DNA from: Oscillospiraceae bacterium
Lineage (GTDB): Bacteria; Bacillota; Clostridia; Oscillospirales; Oscillospiraceae
Assembly (NCBI GenBank): GCA_017455685.1
Contig: JAFSZH010000082.1
Coordinates: 1 to 38,081, forward strand
DNA length: 38,081 bases
Reading direction: 5' to 3'
Shown: in pieces, positions 6,891 to 16,331 of the stretch
How positions within the stretch are numbered: position 1 is the first letter of the stretch
Layout: every line of letters starts with the position of its first letter
Position numbers and translations under genes: made by a program
The notes under the pieces: generated by a model
What the model saw: only the letters and a program-made list of their open reading frames with translations
Told to the model about the DNA's origin: nothing
Databases searched by the model: none

Positions 6891-9154
6891 TGCACTTCAC
6901 CCGCCAGCCTGGCCCGCAGGCCGCTGTACCGTCTGGTCTTGCGGCCGTTCTCGATCATGCTCTCTACGATGATCGAATCGCCCACGATAATCAGCAGCTC
7001 CCTGGCCCGGGTCACGGCGGTATACAGCAGATCCCGGCTCAGCAGCCGCGCGGGGGCCCGTCCGGCTGCCAGCACCACGGCCCTGTACTCGGAGCCCTGG
7101 CTCTTGTGGACGGTCACGGCGAAGGCGTGCTCCAGCTCCCCCAGCTGCTCGTAGCCGTACCAGGTGAGCTTTTCGTCGAAGTCCACCCACACCAGCTCGT
7201 TGGCCGTGTCGATGCGGAGGATACGGCCCAGATCGCCGTTGAAGATGCCGGTGCCGGTCTCCGGCGCAGAGCCGGGTGCCGCTTTCCCGTCCATGATGGC
7301 GGCGGCGTCGCCGCCCTTGCACCATACTATATCATAGTTGTTCCGGATTTGCATCACTCTATCGCCCTCCCGGAACACTGTTTCGCCAAATATTTTTTCC
7401 TTTTTCTCCGGCGAAGGGGGGTTCAGCGCCTCCTGCAGCCGCCGGTTCAGGGCAAAGGTGCCCGTTTCCCCCTTGCGAGTAGGCGTCAGCACCTGGATCT
7501 CCCCGGGGTCAAAGCCCATGTTTTTCGGCAGCCGTTCGCGGCAAAGCTCCACCACAGTGGCGGAGATCTTCTCCCCGGTGCCCCGCTGGAGGAAGAAAAA
7601 GTCCCCCCGGTTCTCCCGGAGATCGGGCACGGCCCCCCGGTTGATGCTGTGAGCGTTGCTGATGATGCGGCTCTCCCCGCTCTGGCGGAACACCTCCGTC
7701 AGCCGGACGGAGGCCACCGCCCCGGAGCGAAGCACGTCCAGGAAGAAGCTCCCCGGCCCAACGCTGGGCAGCTGGTCCGCGTCGCCCACCAGCACCAGCC
7801 GACAGCCCCGGGGCAGGGCCTTGAGCAGGGCGTGGATCAGGGTGATGTCGATCATGGAGCACTCGTCCAGGATCACCGCGCCGCAGCGGAGGGGCTCGTT
7901 TTCATTCTTCCGGAATACCAGCTCGTCCCCCTCGGCGGCCCAGGCCGCACCCAGCAGGCGGTGGATGGTAAAGGCCTCCTGCCCGGTGAGCTCGGTCATC
8001 CGCTTGGCGGCGCGCCCGGTGGGGGCGGCCAGCAGACAGTCGATCTGCAGCTCTTCATACAGCCGCAGAATGGCCTTGATGATGGTGGTCTTGCCCGTGC
8101 CGGGGCCGCCTGTCAGCGCCAGCAGCCGCCGGGAAGCGGCCAGCTCGATGGCCTGGCGCTGCTGGGAGGCGTAGCGCATGCCGCTCTCTCGTTCCAAATC
8201 GTCGATGAGCCGGTCGAGACCGGCCGGAGGGGTCAGCTTCTCCCCGGCCATGGACCGCAGGGTCTCCGCCGTACAGGATTCCGCCTCGTACAGCCGCCGG
8301 AGATACACCGCCGTCACGTTGGCCACCGGCTGGATCACCGCTTCGCCCTCGTCGGAGAGCACGTCCAAGCACTCGTCCGCCGTTTCTGCGTCCACGCCGA
8401 TGAGCTGGGCGGTGGCCGCCACCAGCTTTTCCCGGGGGAGAAAGCTGTGGCCGTTGTTGAGATTATGTACCATCTCGAAGACCAGCGCGGCGGTGATGCG
8501 CTGGGGGCTGTCCTCCTCAAAGCCCAGGGACAGCGCCAGGGCGTCGGCCTCGTCAAAGCTGCCGCCCACCCGGTCGGTGGCGATCAGATAGGGATTCGCC
8601 CTGACCATTTCCAGAGCGCCGTCGCCGTAGAGCTTGTAGAGCCGCATGGCGTATTCGGGCCGGAGGGCGTTGGCGGAGAGGAACTCCAGCAGCACCCTGA
8701 GCCCGGCCTGCCGCCGGAAGGTCTCGCTGATCTCCCGGGCGCGCCGGGCGCTGATGCCCTTTACGTCCGTGAGCCGGTCCGGATCGTCGGAGAGCACGTC
8801 CAGCGTACGGCTGCCGAAGCGGTTCACCAGCAGCGCCGCCGTGGCGGGGCCCACGCCCTTCACCACGCCGGAGGCCAGGTATTCATAGATATGCCGCTCC
8901 CCCACCGGCAGGCTGCGCCGGGCGGCGGAGGCCTTGAACTGGTCCCCGTGGCTGGGGTGGCGCTCCCACGCGCCCTCCACCGTCAGCCCCTCGCCGGGGG
9001 CGGCAAAGGGCAGGCAGCCCACCACCGTGACGGGCTCGTCGCCCCCCACGTCCAGCCGCAGGACCGTATAGCCGTTCTCCTCGTTCTGGAAGATCACGTT
9101 TTTGACCGTGCCCACCAGCTGGATCTCTTCGCTCAGTCCGTACTCTTCGTCCAT
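6887..9154 (-). CDS. recD2: RecD2-type SF1B DNA helicase
   Basis: A 5'-3' helicase related to RecD but working without RecBC, linked in Firmicutes to repair and replication-fork maintenance. The 755-residue protein has an N-terminal OB-like region (about 10-80), helix-hairpin-helix units around residues 95-145 (VVKGVGPATAALL, DVKGISARRA), Walker A GGPGTGKTT at 349-357, Walker B ILDECSMID at about 428-436, motif III GDADQLPSVGPG at about 457-468, and the C-terminal helicase segment with AFAVTVHKSQGSEY. Length is normal for RecD2. It starts 15 bases downstream of uvrA with GAGAGGAA before the ATG, and overlaps comFC by four bases, so repair and recombination genes share one transcript. Confidence 0.95.
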   Translation of the reverse strand: MDEEYGLSEEIQLVGTVKNVIFQNEENGYTVLRLDVGGDEPVTVVGCLPFAAPGEGLTVEGAWERHPSHGDQFKASAARRSLPVGERHIYEYLASGVVKGVGPATAALLVNRFGSRTLDVLSDDPDRLTDVKGISARRAREISETFRRQAGLRVLLEFLSANALRPEYAMRLYKLYGDGALEMVRANPYLIATDRVGGSFDEADALALSLGFEEDSPQRITAALVFEMVHNLNNGHSFLPREKLVAATAQLIGVDAETADECLDVLSDEGEAVIQPVANVTAVYLRRLYEAESCTAETLRSMAGEKLTPPAGLDRLIDDLERESGMRYASQQRQAIELAASRRLLALTGGPGTGKTTIIKAILRLYEELQIDCLLAAPTGRAAKRMTELTGQEAFTIHRLLGAAWAAEGDELVFRKNENEPLRCGAVILDECSMIDITLIHALLKALPRGCRLVLVGDADQLPSVGPGSFFLDVLRSGAVASVRLTEVFRQSGESRIISNAHSINRGAVPDLRENRGDFFFLQRGTGEKISATVVELCRERLPKNMGFDPGEIQVLTPTRKGETGTFALNRRLQEALNPPSPEKKEKIFGETVFREGDRVMQIRNNYDIVWCKGGDAAAIMDGKAAPGSAPETGTGIFNGDLGRILRIDTANELVWVDFDEKLTWYGYEQLGELEHAFAVTVHKSQGSEYRAVVLAAGRAPARLLSRDLLYTAVTRARELLIIVGDSIIVESMIENGRKTRRYSGLRARLAGEVQ

Positions 9155-9169
9155 AGTTCCTCTCTTCCG

Positions 9170-12034
9170 TCAGGAAGCGTCCTCCGCCTCCTGCCGCCGG
9201 CCCCGTTCCAGCACCGGCTTCAAAAACTGTCCCGTGGCGCTCGCCTCACACGCGGCGCACTCCTCCGGCGTTCCGGTGAAGATCACCATGCCGCCGGCGT
9301 CGCCGCCCTCCGGGCCCAGGTCGATGATGTGATCGGCGCATTTGATCACGTCCAGATTGTGTTCGATGACGATCACGGTGTTCCCCGCCTCGGTGAGGCG
9401 CTGGAGCACCTGGATCAGCTTGTGGATATCCGCCGAGTGCAGGCCGGTGGTGGGCTCGTCCAAAATATACACCGTCCGGCCGGTGTCCCGCCGGGACAAC
9501 TCCGTGGCCAGCTTTACCCGCTGGGCCTCACCGCCGGAGAGGGTCGTGGAGGACTGGCCCAGCTTCACATAGCCGAGCCCCACGTCCATGAGCGTCTGGA
9601 GCCTGGGCACCAGCTTAGGCTGGTTTTCAAAGAAGGTCAGTGCCTCCTCCACGGTCATATCCAGCACGTCGGCAATGTTCTTACCCTTGTAATGGACCTC
9701 CAGCGTCTCCCGGTTGTAGCGCTTGCCGTGGCACACGTCGCAGGGCACGTAGATATCCGGCAGAAAGTGCATTTCGATCTTCACCAGGCCGTCGCCGGAG
9801 CACGCCTCGCACCGGCCGCCCCGGACGTTGAAGGAGAACCGTCCCGGCCCGTAGCCCCGGAGGGCCGCCTCCTTGCTGGAGGCGAACAGGTCCCGGATAT
9901 CGTTGAAGAGCCCGGTATACGTGGCGGGGTTGCTCCGGGGCGTCCGGCCGATGGGCGTCTGGTCGATGGCGATGACCTTGTCCACGTACTGCAGTCCGTC
10001 GATGCCGTCGTGCTTTCCCGCCCGGACCTTGGTGCGCATCTTTTCCGCCGCCAGAGCCTTGTAGAGCACCTCGTTCACAAGAGAGGACTTGCCCGAGCCG
10101 GACACGCCCGTGACGCAGATCAGCTCGCCCAGAGGAAACGCCACGTCGATATGCTTCAGATTGTTCTCCGCCGCGCCCCGGACCACCAGCTGCTTTCCGC
10201 TGCCCTGCCGCCTTGTGCCGGGCAGGGGGATGCGCTTTCTGCCGCTGAGGTAATCGCCGGTGACGCTCCGGGGGCAGGCGCAGATATCCTCCACGCTGCC
10301 CTGGGCCACGATCTCGCCGCCGTGGACCCCGGCTCCGGGGCCGATGTCCACCAGGTAGTCCGCCGCCCGCATGGTGTCCTCGTCGTGCTCCACCACGATA
10401 AGGGTATTGCCCATGTCCCGCAGATCCTTCAGCGTCTGCAGCAGCTTGGCGTTGTCCCGCTGGTGCAGGCCGATGCTGGGCTCGTCCAGGATGTACAGCA
10501 CCCCCATCAGGGAGGAGCCGATCTGGGTGGCCAGCCGGATCCGCTGGGCCTCGCCGCCGGAGAGGGTGGCGGCGGCCCGGGAGAGAGTGAGATACTGCAG
10601 GCCCACGCTCCGCAGGAAGCCCAGCCGAGCCCGGATCTCCTTGATGATCCGGTCGGCGATCATGTGCTGCATGGGCGTGAGCTCCTTCTCCGCCTTATCC
10701 AGAAAGCGAAGGCAATCCATCACCGGCAGGTCGGAAAACTCCGAGATATTCAGCCCGCCCACTGTGACGGCCAGCACCTCCTTCCGGAGACGGCGGCCGC
10801 CGCAGTCCGGACAGGGCACCTCCGCCATGCACTGCTCGATCTCCGCGCGCATGGCGGGGCTCTGGGTCTCGCGATAGCGCCGCTCCAGATTGGCGGCGAT
10901 GCCCTCAAAGGCCTGGTAGAGGGTCCCCTTCCCCCGCTGCTGGTCGTACTGCAGGGTCAGCTTTTCCCCCTTCGTGCCGTAGAGGATGGCGTCCAGAGCT
11001 TCTTTGGGCAGCTCACGCACGGGCTGGTCCAGGCGGAAATGGTATTTTTTGGAAAGCGCGTCGAAGTACATCCGGGAAATGGTGTCGCCCCGGATGTTGC
11101 CCCAGCCGCTGGCCACGATGCCCCCGTCCAGCAGGGACAGGGACGGGTTCGGCATGATCAGCGTGGGGTCCACCCGCTGCTGGGTGCCCAGGCCCGTGCA
11201 GGTGGGACAGGCGCCGTAGGGGTTATTGAAGGAGAAGGACCGGGGCGCCAGCTCCTCGATGGAGATACCGCAGTCCTCGCAGGCGTAGTTCTGGGAGAAG
11301 GACAGGGTCTTATCCTCCCCCGGCAGGTCCACCATCACCAGTCCCCCAGCCAGATTGGAGGCGGTCTCCACCGAGTCGGTGAGACGGCGGCGGACCTCCG
11401 GCTTGATGATCAGCCGGTCCACGATGATCTCGATATCGTGCTTCTTGTTCTTTTCCAGCGTGATATCCTCGGACAGGTCGTAGACGATGCCGTCCGTCCG
11501 GGCCCGGACGTAGCCGCTCTTCCGGGCGTCCTCGAAGATCCGGGCGTGCTCGCCCTTCCGGCCCCGGATCACCGGCGCCAGGATCTGGATGCGGGTGCCC
11601 TCGGGCAGGGCCATCACCTGGTCGATGATCTGGTCGATGGTCTGCTGGCGGATCTCCTTGCCGCAGTTGGGGCAGTGGGGAATGCCCACCCGGGCCCACA
11701 GCAGGCGCATATAGTCATAGATCTCCGTGACGGTGCCCACGGTGGACCGGGGATTCCGGCTGGTGGTCTTCTGGTCGATGGAAATGGCCGGGGAAAGACC
11801 GTCGATATAGTCCACGTCCGGCTTTTCCATCTGCCCCAGGAACATCCGGGCGTAGGAGGACAGGCTCTCCACGTACCGGCGCTGGCCCTCGGCGTAAATG
11901 GTGTCGAAGACCAGGGTGGATTTGCCGGAGCCGGAGATGCCGGTGAAGACGATCAGCTTCTCCCGGGGGATCTCCAGATCCACGTTTTTCAGGTTGTTCT
12001 GCCGCGCGCCGCGGATGAGAATGGTGTCTCTCAC
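9170..12034 (-). CDS. uvrA: Excinuclease ABC subunit A
   Basis: The damage-recognition ATPase of nucleotide excision repair; it loads UvrB on lesions. There are two ABC ATPase halves: Walker [10 protein letters not shown] at residues 32-40 and a second [11 protein letters not shown] in the C-terminal half; two LSGGEAQR signatures; and zinc-binding Cys pairs (CEDCG...CPTC; CEAC...CDVC). The glycine-rich C-terminal tail is replaced by [10 protein letters not shown]. About 954 residues is normal. An upstream in-frame GTG (12046) is possible, but GTG at 12034 fits the usual beginning [13 protein letters not shown] and has GAGG six bases before it. It is the first gene of the run and has a near-consensus promoter at 12089-12117. 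uvrB and uvrC are not in the window. Confidence 0.97.
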   Translation of the reverse strand: MRDTILIRGARQNNLKNVDLEIPREKLIVFTGISGSGKSTLVFDTIYAEGQRRYVESLSSYARMFLGQMEKPDVDYIDGLSPAISIDQKTTSRNPRSTVGTVTEIYDYMRLLWARVGIPHCPNCGKEIRQQTIDQIIDQVMALPEGTRIQILAPVIRGRKGEHARIFEDARKSGYVRARTDGIVYDLSEDITLEKNKKHDIEIIVDRLIIKPEVRRRLTDSVETASNLAGGLVMVDLPGEDKTLSFSQNYACEDCGISIEELAPRSFSFNNPYGACPTCTGLGTQQRVDPTLIMPNPSLSLLDGGIVASGWGNIRGDTISRMYFDALSKKYHFRLDQPVRELPKEALDAILYGTKGEKLTLQYDQQRGKGTLYQAFEGIAANLERRYRETQSPAMRAEIEQCMAEVPCPDCGGRRLRKEVLAVTVGGLNISEFSDLPVMDCLRFLDKAEKELTPMQHMIADRIIKEIRARLGFLRSVGLQYLTLSRAAATLSGGEAQRIRLATQIGSSLMGVLYILDEPSIGLHQRDNAKLLQTLKDLRDMGNTLIVVEHDEDTMRAADYLVDIGPGAGVHGGEIVAQGSVEDICACPRSVTGDYLSGRKRIPLPGTRRQGSGKQLVVRGAAENNLKHIDVAFPLGELICVTGVSGSGKSSLVNEVLYKALAAEKMRTKVRAGKHDGIDGLQYVDKVIAIDQTPIGRTPRSNPATYTGLFNDIRDLFASSKEAALRGYGPGRFSFNVRGGRCEACSGDGLVKIEMHFLPDIYVPCDVCHGKRYNRETLEVHYKGKNIADVLDMTVEEALTFFENQPKLVPRLQTLMDVGLGYVKLGQSSTTLSGGEAQRVKLATELSRRDTGRTVYILDEPTTGLHSADIHKLIQVLQRLTEAGNTVIVIEHNLDVIKCADHIIDLGPEGGDAGGMVIFTGTPEECAACEASATGQFLKPVLERGRRQEAEDAS

Positions 12035-12088
12035 GATGTGCCTCACAGTCTTGGAATAAGTGAATATCCGTCAGTTCGTAACTTGTTT

Positions 12089-12117
12089 ATTATACCTGAT
12101 GATCCCGCTTCTGACAA
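12089..12117 (-). promoter_or_regulatory. Promoter of the uvrA-recD2-comFC-mreB run
   Basis: Minus-strand TTGTCA (12112-12117) and TATAAT (12089-12094) with a 17-base spacer, about 55 bases upstream of uvrA. No convincing LexA site overlaps it. Confidence 0.8.
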
Positions 12118-12154
12118 GGACAATTTCATTTCCGCCCGCATCTGCCGTCTTTCA

Positions 12155-12184
12155 TTGACAGCCTCGGCGGCTGTGTGATATCGT
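12155..12184 (+). promoter_or_regulatory. Possible promoter of the ECF transporter locus
   Basis: TTGACA (12155-12160) is followed after 18 bases by TATCGT (12179-12184), 66 bases before the ATPase start. The -10 is imperfect. The leader 12185-12250 shows no riboswitch that I recognise. Confidence 0.45.
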
Positions 12185-12250
12185 TGAACCAGCGGACGGA
12201 GCCTCGCAGCATGGACGGCCCTCCGCATCTTGTGTTTGAGGGATTGCCTT

Positions 12251-13966
12251 ATGGAGAGCAAAAAGCCGATCATCTCGTTTAAAAACTTCTCCTTTCAGTA
12301 TTTTACCCAGAAGGAGCCCACGCTGTACGACATCGACCTGGATATCTATCCCGGCGAAAAGGTGCTGATCGTCGGGCCCTCCGGCTGCGGAAAAAGCACG
12401 CTGGCCCACTGTATCAACGGTCTGATCCCCTACGCCTACCGCGGAACGATCAGCGGGACGCTCCTTGTGGACGGGAAGAGCCCCGGGGAGAGCAGTCTTT
12501 TCGAGCGCTCGAAAAAGATCGGCACCGTTCTGCAGGATTCCGACGGACAGTTCGTCGGTCTGACCGTGGGGGAAGATATCGCGTTCTCGCTGGAAAACGA
12601 TCTCGTCCCTCAGTCGGAGATGAAAGAGACCGTGAAGCGGGTGGCCGACATGGTGAATATGGGCGGGCAGCTGCGCTCCTCCCCCTTTGAGCTCTCCGGC
12701 GGCCAGAAACAGCGCACGGCGCTGGCGGGCGTCATGGTGGATGACGTGGAGGTGCTGCTCTTCGACGAGCCGCTGGCCAATCTCGACCCGCTGACGGGGA
12801 AAACGGCGATCGATATGATCGACCGCATCTACCGGCAGTATCACAAAACGGTGATCATCATCGAGCACCGCATGGAGGACGTGCTGTACCGGCACGTGGA
12901 CCGGGTGCTGGTTTTGAGCGAGGGGCGCATCGTCTCCGACTGTCCTCCGGACGAGCTCGTATGCTCCGATCTGCTGCGGGAGCTGGGCATCCGGGAGCCG
13001 CTGTACGTGACGGCGCTGAAATACGCCGGCGTCACGCTGACGCCCGATCTGCATCCGGGCTATCTGGACACGCTGGATATCGGCCGGGTCCGGGAGGCGC
13101 TGCTCCACTGGCAGGCGGAGCAACCCCCGCATGTGGAGAAAGAGCCCGGCGACGTCCTCCTCTCCGTCCGTGATCTGAGCTTTCAGTATACGCCCCGCCG
13201 CAAAAACCTTGAGGATATCAGCTTCGACGTACATCGGGGAGAGATGGTCTCGATCGTCGGGGCCAACGGCGCGGGGAAAAGCACGCTGGCCAAGGTCATC
13301 TGCGGCTTCTGCAAAGAGGACGCCGGAGATATTCTGTTTGACGGGCAGTCGATCCGGGACTGGACGATCAAGGAACGCTCGTTCAAGATCGGCTACGTCA
13401 TGCAAAACCCCAACCAGATGATATCCAAGTCCATGATCTTCGACGAAGTGGCCCTGGGACTTCGGATCCGCCGGCTGCCGGAGGAGGAGATCCGGGAGCG
13501 CGTCTGGAACGCGCTGAAAATCTGCGGGCTGTATCCCATGCGCAACTGGCCCGTAGCGGCGCTGTCCTACGGACAGAAGAAACGGGTGACGATCGCCTCC
13601 ATGCTCGTCATGGACCCGCAGATCCTGATCCTGGACGAGCCCACCGCGGGGCAGGACTACCGGCACTATACCGATATCATGGAGTTCCTGCGGAGCCTGA
13701 ACCGCCGGGGGATCACGATATTGATGATCACCCACGACATGCATCTGATGCTGGAATACACGCCCCACGCCATCGTGATCACCGACGGAAAGAAGATCGG
13801 GGACGGCGGTGCGGTGGAGATCCTCACCGATGCCGACATGGCGGAGCGTGCGAATCTGAAGCTGACCTCTCTGTACGAGCTGGCGACAAAGGCGCGGCTT
13901 CCGGACCCGCAGGGCTTCGTGCAGCAGTTCATTGACCACGAGGAGGGCAGCCGAAATGAAGGATAA
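12251..13966 (+). CDS. ECF transporter energising module: two ABC ATPase domains in one chain
   Basis: Powers an energy-coupling-factor importer at the inner face of the membrane; it replaces the separate EcfA and EcfA' subunits. The 571-residue chain has domain 1 with Walker A GPSGCGKST (42-50), signature LSGGQKQR (148-155) and Walker B VLLFDEP (168-174). Domain 2 has Walker A GANGAGKST (337-345), a degenerate signature LSYGQKKR (438-445) and Walker B ILILDEP (458-464). The linker spans about 230-300. The altered second signature suggests the two ATP sites are not equivalent, as in other fused YkoD-like proteins. The start is ATG 12251, with GAGGGA seven bases upstream, rather than an earlier in-frame ATG. 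It overlaps the EcfT gene by 11 bases. The cargo is discussed under the S component. Confidence 0.93.
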   Translation: MESKKPIISFKNFSFQYFTQKEPTLYDIDLDIYPGEKVLIVGPSGCGKSTLAHCINGLIPYAYRGTISGTLLVDGKSPGESSLFERSKKIGTVLQDSDGQFVGLTVGEDIAFSLENDLVPQSEMKETVKRVADMVNMGGQLRSSPFELSGGQKQRTALAGVMVDDVEVLLFDEPLANLDPLTGKTAIDMIDRIYRQYHKTVIIIEHRMEDVLYRHVDRVLVLSEGRIVSDCPPDELVCSDLLRELGIREPLYVTALKYAGVTLTPDLHPGYLDTLDIGRVREALLHWQAEQPPHVEKEPGDVLLSVRDLSFQYTPRRKNLEDISFDVHRGEMVSIVGANGAGKSTLAKVICGFCKEDAGDILFDGQSIRDWTIKERSFKIGYVMQNPNQMISKSMIFDEVALGLRIRRLPEEEIRERVWNALKICGLYPMRNWPVAALSYGQKKRVTIASMLVMDPQILILDEPTAGQDYRHYTDIMEFLRSLNRRGITILMITHDMHLMLEYTPHAIVITDGKKIGDGGAVEILTDADMAERANLKLTSLYELATKARLPDPQGFVQQFIDHEEGSRNEG

Positions 13967-14792
13967 GCTGTTCGACTATATCGAAAAAGACAATTTCGTC
14001 TTCAACCTCTCCGGCATGACGAAGCTGCTGTGCTTTTTGATCCTCACGTTCACGGTCATGTTCTCCTACGACGCCCGTGTCATCGCCGGGGTGCTGATCT
14101 TTTCGTTCTGGGTGCTGCACGTTTCGGAGATCCGCTTTTCGCAGATCCGCGTGATGCTGTACTACGTGCTGGTGTTCCTGGCGATCAACTTCGTGCTGAC
14201 GTTTGTTTTCAGCCCCCAGTACGGCGTGGAGATCTACGGCACGAAGCACGAGCTGTTTACCATCTCCGGCCGCTACGTCATGACGCGCGAGCAGCTGCTC
14301 TATCAGGGAACGAAGGTGCTGAAGTATCTCTCCGTCATCCCCCTCGGGATGCTCTTCCTTCTGACGACCAATCCCAGCGAGTTCGCCGCGTCTCTGAGCT
14401 CCATCGGCGTGAGCTACAAGGCCTCCTTTGCCGTTGCGCTGACGCTGCGGTACTTCCCGGACATGATCCGCGATTACAATGACATCGCTCTCTCGCAGCA
14501 GGCCCGCGGGCTCGACCTGTCGAAAAAGGAACGGCTCGGCACGCGGCTGAAAAACGTGATGAACATTTTTGTCCCGCTGATCTTTTCCTCGCTGGACCGG
14601 GTGGAGACCGTGTCCAACGCCATGGATCTGCGCAGCTTCGGTAAGCACAAAAAGCGCACCTGGTACGCCTTCAAGCCGCTGAAAAAGGCCGACGGCGCCG
14701 CTTTCGCCGTCTCCATCGTCATCGCGCTCATCTCTCTCGGCATGACCTTTTTCGTCAATCACGGCCGATTCTGGAATCCGTTTATATCCTGA
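13956..14792 (+). CDS. ECF transporter transmembrane subunit (EcfT / CbiQ family)
   Basis: The membrane scaffold that links the ATPases to the substrate-binding S component. The 278-residue protein has about five hydrophobic helices, concentrated at residues 22-75, 110-160 and 245-265. A cytoplasmic section carries the Ala-Arg-Gly coupling motif in SQQARGLDL, which contacts the ATPases in this family; a second basic segment (around RSFGKHKKRTW) follows. The ATG at 13956 is preceded by AGGAGGG eight bases upstream and lies inside the end of the ATPase gene, so the two are coupled. Length and motif fit EcfT well. Confidence 0.92.
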   Translation: MKDKLFDYIEKDNFVFNLSGMTKLLCFLILTFTVMFSYDARVIAGVLIFSFWVLHVSEIRFSQIRVMLYYVLVFLAINFVLTFVFSPQYGVEIYGTKHELFTISGRYVMTREQLLYQGTKVLKYLSVIPLGMLFLLTTNPSEFAASLSSIGVSYKASFAVALTLRYFPDMIRDYNDIALSQQARGLDLSKKERLGTRLKNVMNIFVPLIFSSLDRVETVSNAMDLRSFGKHKKRTWYAFKPLKKADGAAFAVSIVIALISLGMTFFVNHGRFWNPFIS

Positions 14793-14804
14793 AAGGAGAA
14801 AACC

Positions 14805-15656
14805 ATGGGAATGTTCGATAAGCCGATCCTCGTTTTCCAGACAGACTTTACTTACAAGGAAGGCGCCGTCAGCGCCATGTACGGCGTCGTGAAGACCGTG
14901 GACCGGGAGTTGGAGATCTTTGACGGTACGCACGAGCTCCCGCAGTATGACGTCTGGTCCGCCAGCTACCGTCTGATGCAGTGTCTTCCCTTCTGGCCGA
15001 AGGGGACGATCTACGTCTCCGTGGTGGACCCGGGCGTGGGGACAGCGCGCAGGGCCTGCGTGGCCAAAACCGCAAACGGATATTACGTCGTCACGCCGGA
15101 CAACGGCGCGCTCACCCACGTCAAGCGAGAATTCGGCATCCTTGAGGTGCGTGAGATCGACGAGACCGTGAACCGGCTGCCGTCCACGCGCGGTGTTTCC
15201 GTGTTCCACGGGCGCGATCTGTTCGGCTATACGGCCGCCAGGCTCGCCTCCGGTATCATCAGCTATGAGGAGGTCGGCCCGCTGTACCCCGTCGGGGAGA
15301 TCGTGTCTCTGCCGATCCTGGAGCCCACCGTGGAACCCGGGCACGCAAGAGGGATTTTTGAGATCGACGATCCGAACTTCGGGAACCTCTGGACGAACAT
15401 CCCCACGGACGCCTTCCGGAAAGCCGGCTTCCGGTACGGGGACACGGTGCGGGTCCGCATCTTCCACGGCGACACGCCGGTTTTTGAGGAAGACGTGCTG
15501 TACCACCAGAGCTTCGGGTTCGCGGCCAAAGGCGCGCCGATGCTCTACACCAACGAGCTGATGAAGGTCGGCATGGCAGTGACGGAAGGGTCCATGACAG
15601 AGCGCTACGGTCTCTCCTACGGCCCGGACTGGATCGTGGATCTCTGTTTCGCTTGA
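14805..15656 (+). CDS. SAM hydrolase-type enzyme (DUF62, SAM hydroxide adenosyltransferase / fluorinase-chlorinase superfamily)
   Basis: Family members attack SAM at C5' with hydroxide or halide; the hydroxide type yields adenosine and methionine. The 283-residue protein has the N-terminal TDFTYKEGAVSAMYGV, VSVVDPGVGT, VTPDNGALT and FHGRDLFGYTAARLA segments, and a C-terminal beta domain beginning near NFGNLWTNI. The Asp-Arg-His set reported for the hydroxide-adding group can be matched by spacing as Asp75, Arg82 and His135, so a hydrolase is favoured over a halogenase. The start is ATG 14805 after AAAGGAG. It lies 12 bases behind ecfT and 59 before the S component, so it sits inside a transport locus; its substrate may be what the transporter imports, or SAM made inside. 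That link is inference. Confidence 0.88.
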   Translation: MGMFDKPILVFQTDFTYKEGAVSAMYGVVKTVDRELEIFDGTHELPQYDVWSASYRLMQCLPFWPKGTIYVSVVDPGVGTARRACVAKTANGYYVVTPDNGALTHVKREFGILEVREIDETVNRLPSTRGVSVFHGRDLFGYTAARLASGIISYEEVGPLYPVGEIVSLPILEPTVEPGHARGIFEIDDPNFGNLWTNIPTDAFRKAGFRYGDTVRVRIFHGDTPVFEEDVLYHQSFGFAAKGAPMLYTNELMKVGMAVTEGSMTERYGLSYGPDWIVDLCFA

Positions 15657-15681
15657 CAAAAAAGAGGCGCGCGCGTATTGT
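15653..15681 (+). promoter_or_regulatory. Strong promoter for the S-component gene, overlapping the DUF62 stop codon
   Basis: TTGACA (15653-15658) and TATTGT (15676-15681) with exactly 17 bases between them. The -35 contains the TGA stop of the preceding gene. It lies 35 bases before the S-component ATG, which has its own GAGGGG ribosome site. Confidence 0.75.
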
Positions 15682-15715
15682 TTAGTCAGCTTTTAAAAAA
15701 AGAGAGGGGAAAACT

Positions 15716-16273
15716 ATGAAAAAGCTGTTTGAGTTCAAGACCAAGACCATCGTCGCCACCGGTATCGGCGCCGCCCTGTTCACGCTGCTGTTCATGTTCG
15801 TGAAGGTCCCGACCGGCATTCCCGAGACGGATATCCAGACGGCCTACGGCGTCGGCTCGTTCTTTGCCGCCATGTTCGGTCCTATCGCGGGCTTCCTGAT
15901 CGCCTTTATCGGCCACGCGCTCTCCGATGCGGTCCAGTACGGCTCTCCCTGGTGGAGCTGGGTCATCGCGTCCGGCGTGTCCTGCTGCATCGTCGGCCTG
16001 GTGTATCCGAAGCTGAAGGTGGATGAAGGCATCTGCACCGGAAAGGATCTGATCCGCTTCAACGTGTTCCAGATCGCTGCCAACGTGATCTCCTGGGTCA
16101 TCGTCGCCCCCGTGCTGGACATCGTCATCTACAGCGAGCCCGCGAACCTGGTCTTTACCCAGGGCGCCGTGGCCGCGCTTTGGAACGCGATCTCCATGGG
16201 CGTGATCGGTTCCCTGCTGCTTTTCCTCTATTCCAAGACCCGTTCCGGCAAGGGCTCTCTCTCCAAGGAGTGA
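15716..16273 (+). CDS. ECF transporter substrate-binding (S) component, UPF0397-like
   Basis: The integral-membrane subunit that captures the substrate for the ECF importer. The 185-residue protein has about five to six hydrophobic helices. It carries the UPF0397-like beginning KTIVATGIGAALF, then AAMFGPIAGFLIAFIGHALSDAV and PWWSWVIASG, in the order known for that family; the substrate of UPF0397 proteins is not settled to my knowledge. It is expressed from its own promoter as well as by read-through, which would let it outnumber the ATPase/EcfT module. Its place behind a SAM hydrolase-type gene makes an adenosyl-, methionine- or other sulfur-containing compound a reasonable candidate cargo; this is inference from neighbourhood only. 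Confidence 0.88.
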   Translation: MKKLFEFKTKTIVATGIGAALFTLLFMFVKVPTGIPETDIQTAYGVGSFFAAMFGPIAGFLIAFIGHALSDAVQYGSPWWSWVIASGVSCCIVGLVYPKLKVDEGICTGKDLIRFNVFQIAANVISWVIVAPVLDIVIYSEPANLVFTQGAVAALWNAISMGVIGSLLLFLYSKTRSGKGSLSKE

Positions 16274-16331
16274 TCCCGGCCGAGCCTGCGAAAGGCATGG
16301 GTACGGACACCGATCATTTATGCGTTCCGAC

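Noticed and set aside
12047-12088. A LexA/SOS box near uvrA, from a CGAAC half-site
   Set aside because: The second half-site does not match at the required spacing, so SOS control cannot be supported from sequence.
6890-12178. A 1762-codon open frame on the plus strand opposite uvrA and recD2
   Set aside because: It lies entirely antisense to two well-conserved genes, is rich in Gly/His/Pro/Gln low-complexity sequence, and has no ribosome site. GC-rich third positions in the real genes create it.
12185-12250. A riboswitch in the leader of the ECF locus
   Set aside because: The leader is short and forms only weak pairings; no known aptamer core or expression-platform terminator is visible.
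12043-12273. A 76-codon minus-strand open frame between uvrA and the ECF locus
   Set aside because: It overlaps the uvrA promoter and the ECF start, lacks a ribosome site, and shows no recognisable protein sequence.
12152-15659. Two long minus-strand open frames opposite the ECF locus (12152-13939 and 13929-15659)
   Set aside because: Both mirror conserved ABC ATPase, EcfT and DUF62 genes on the plus strand and have shadow-like composition.
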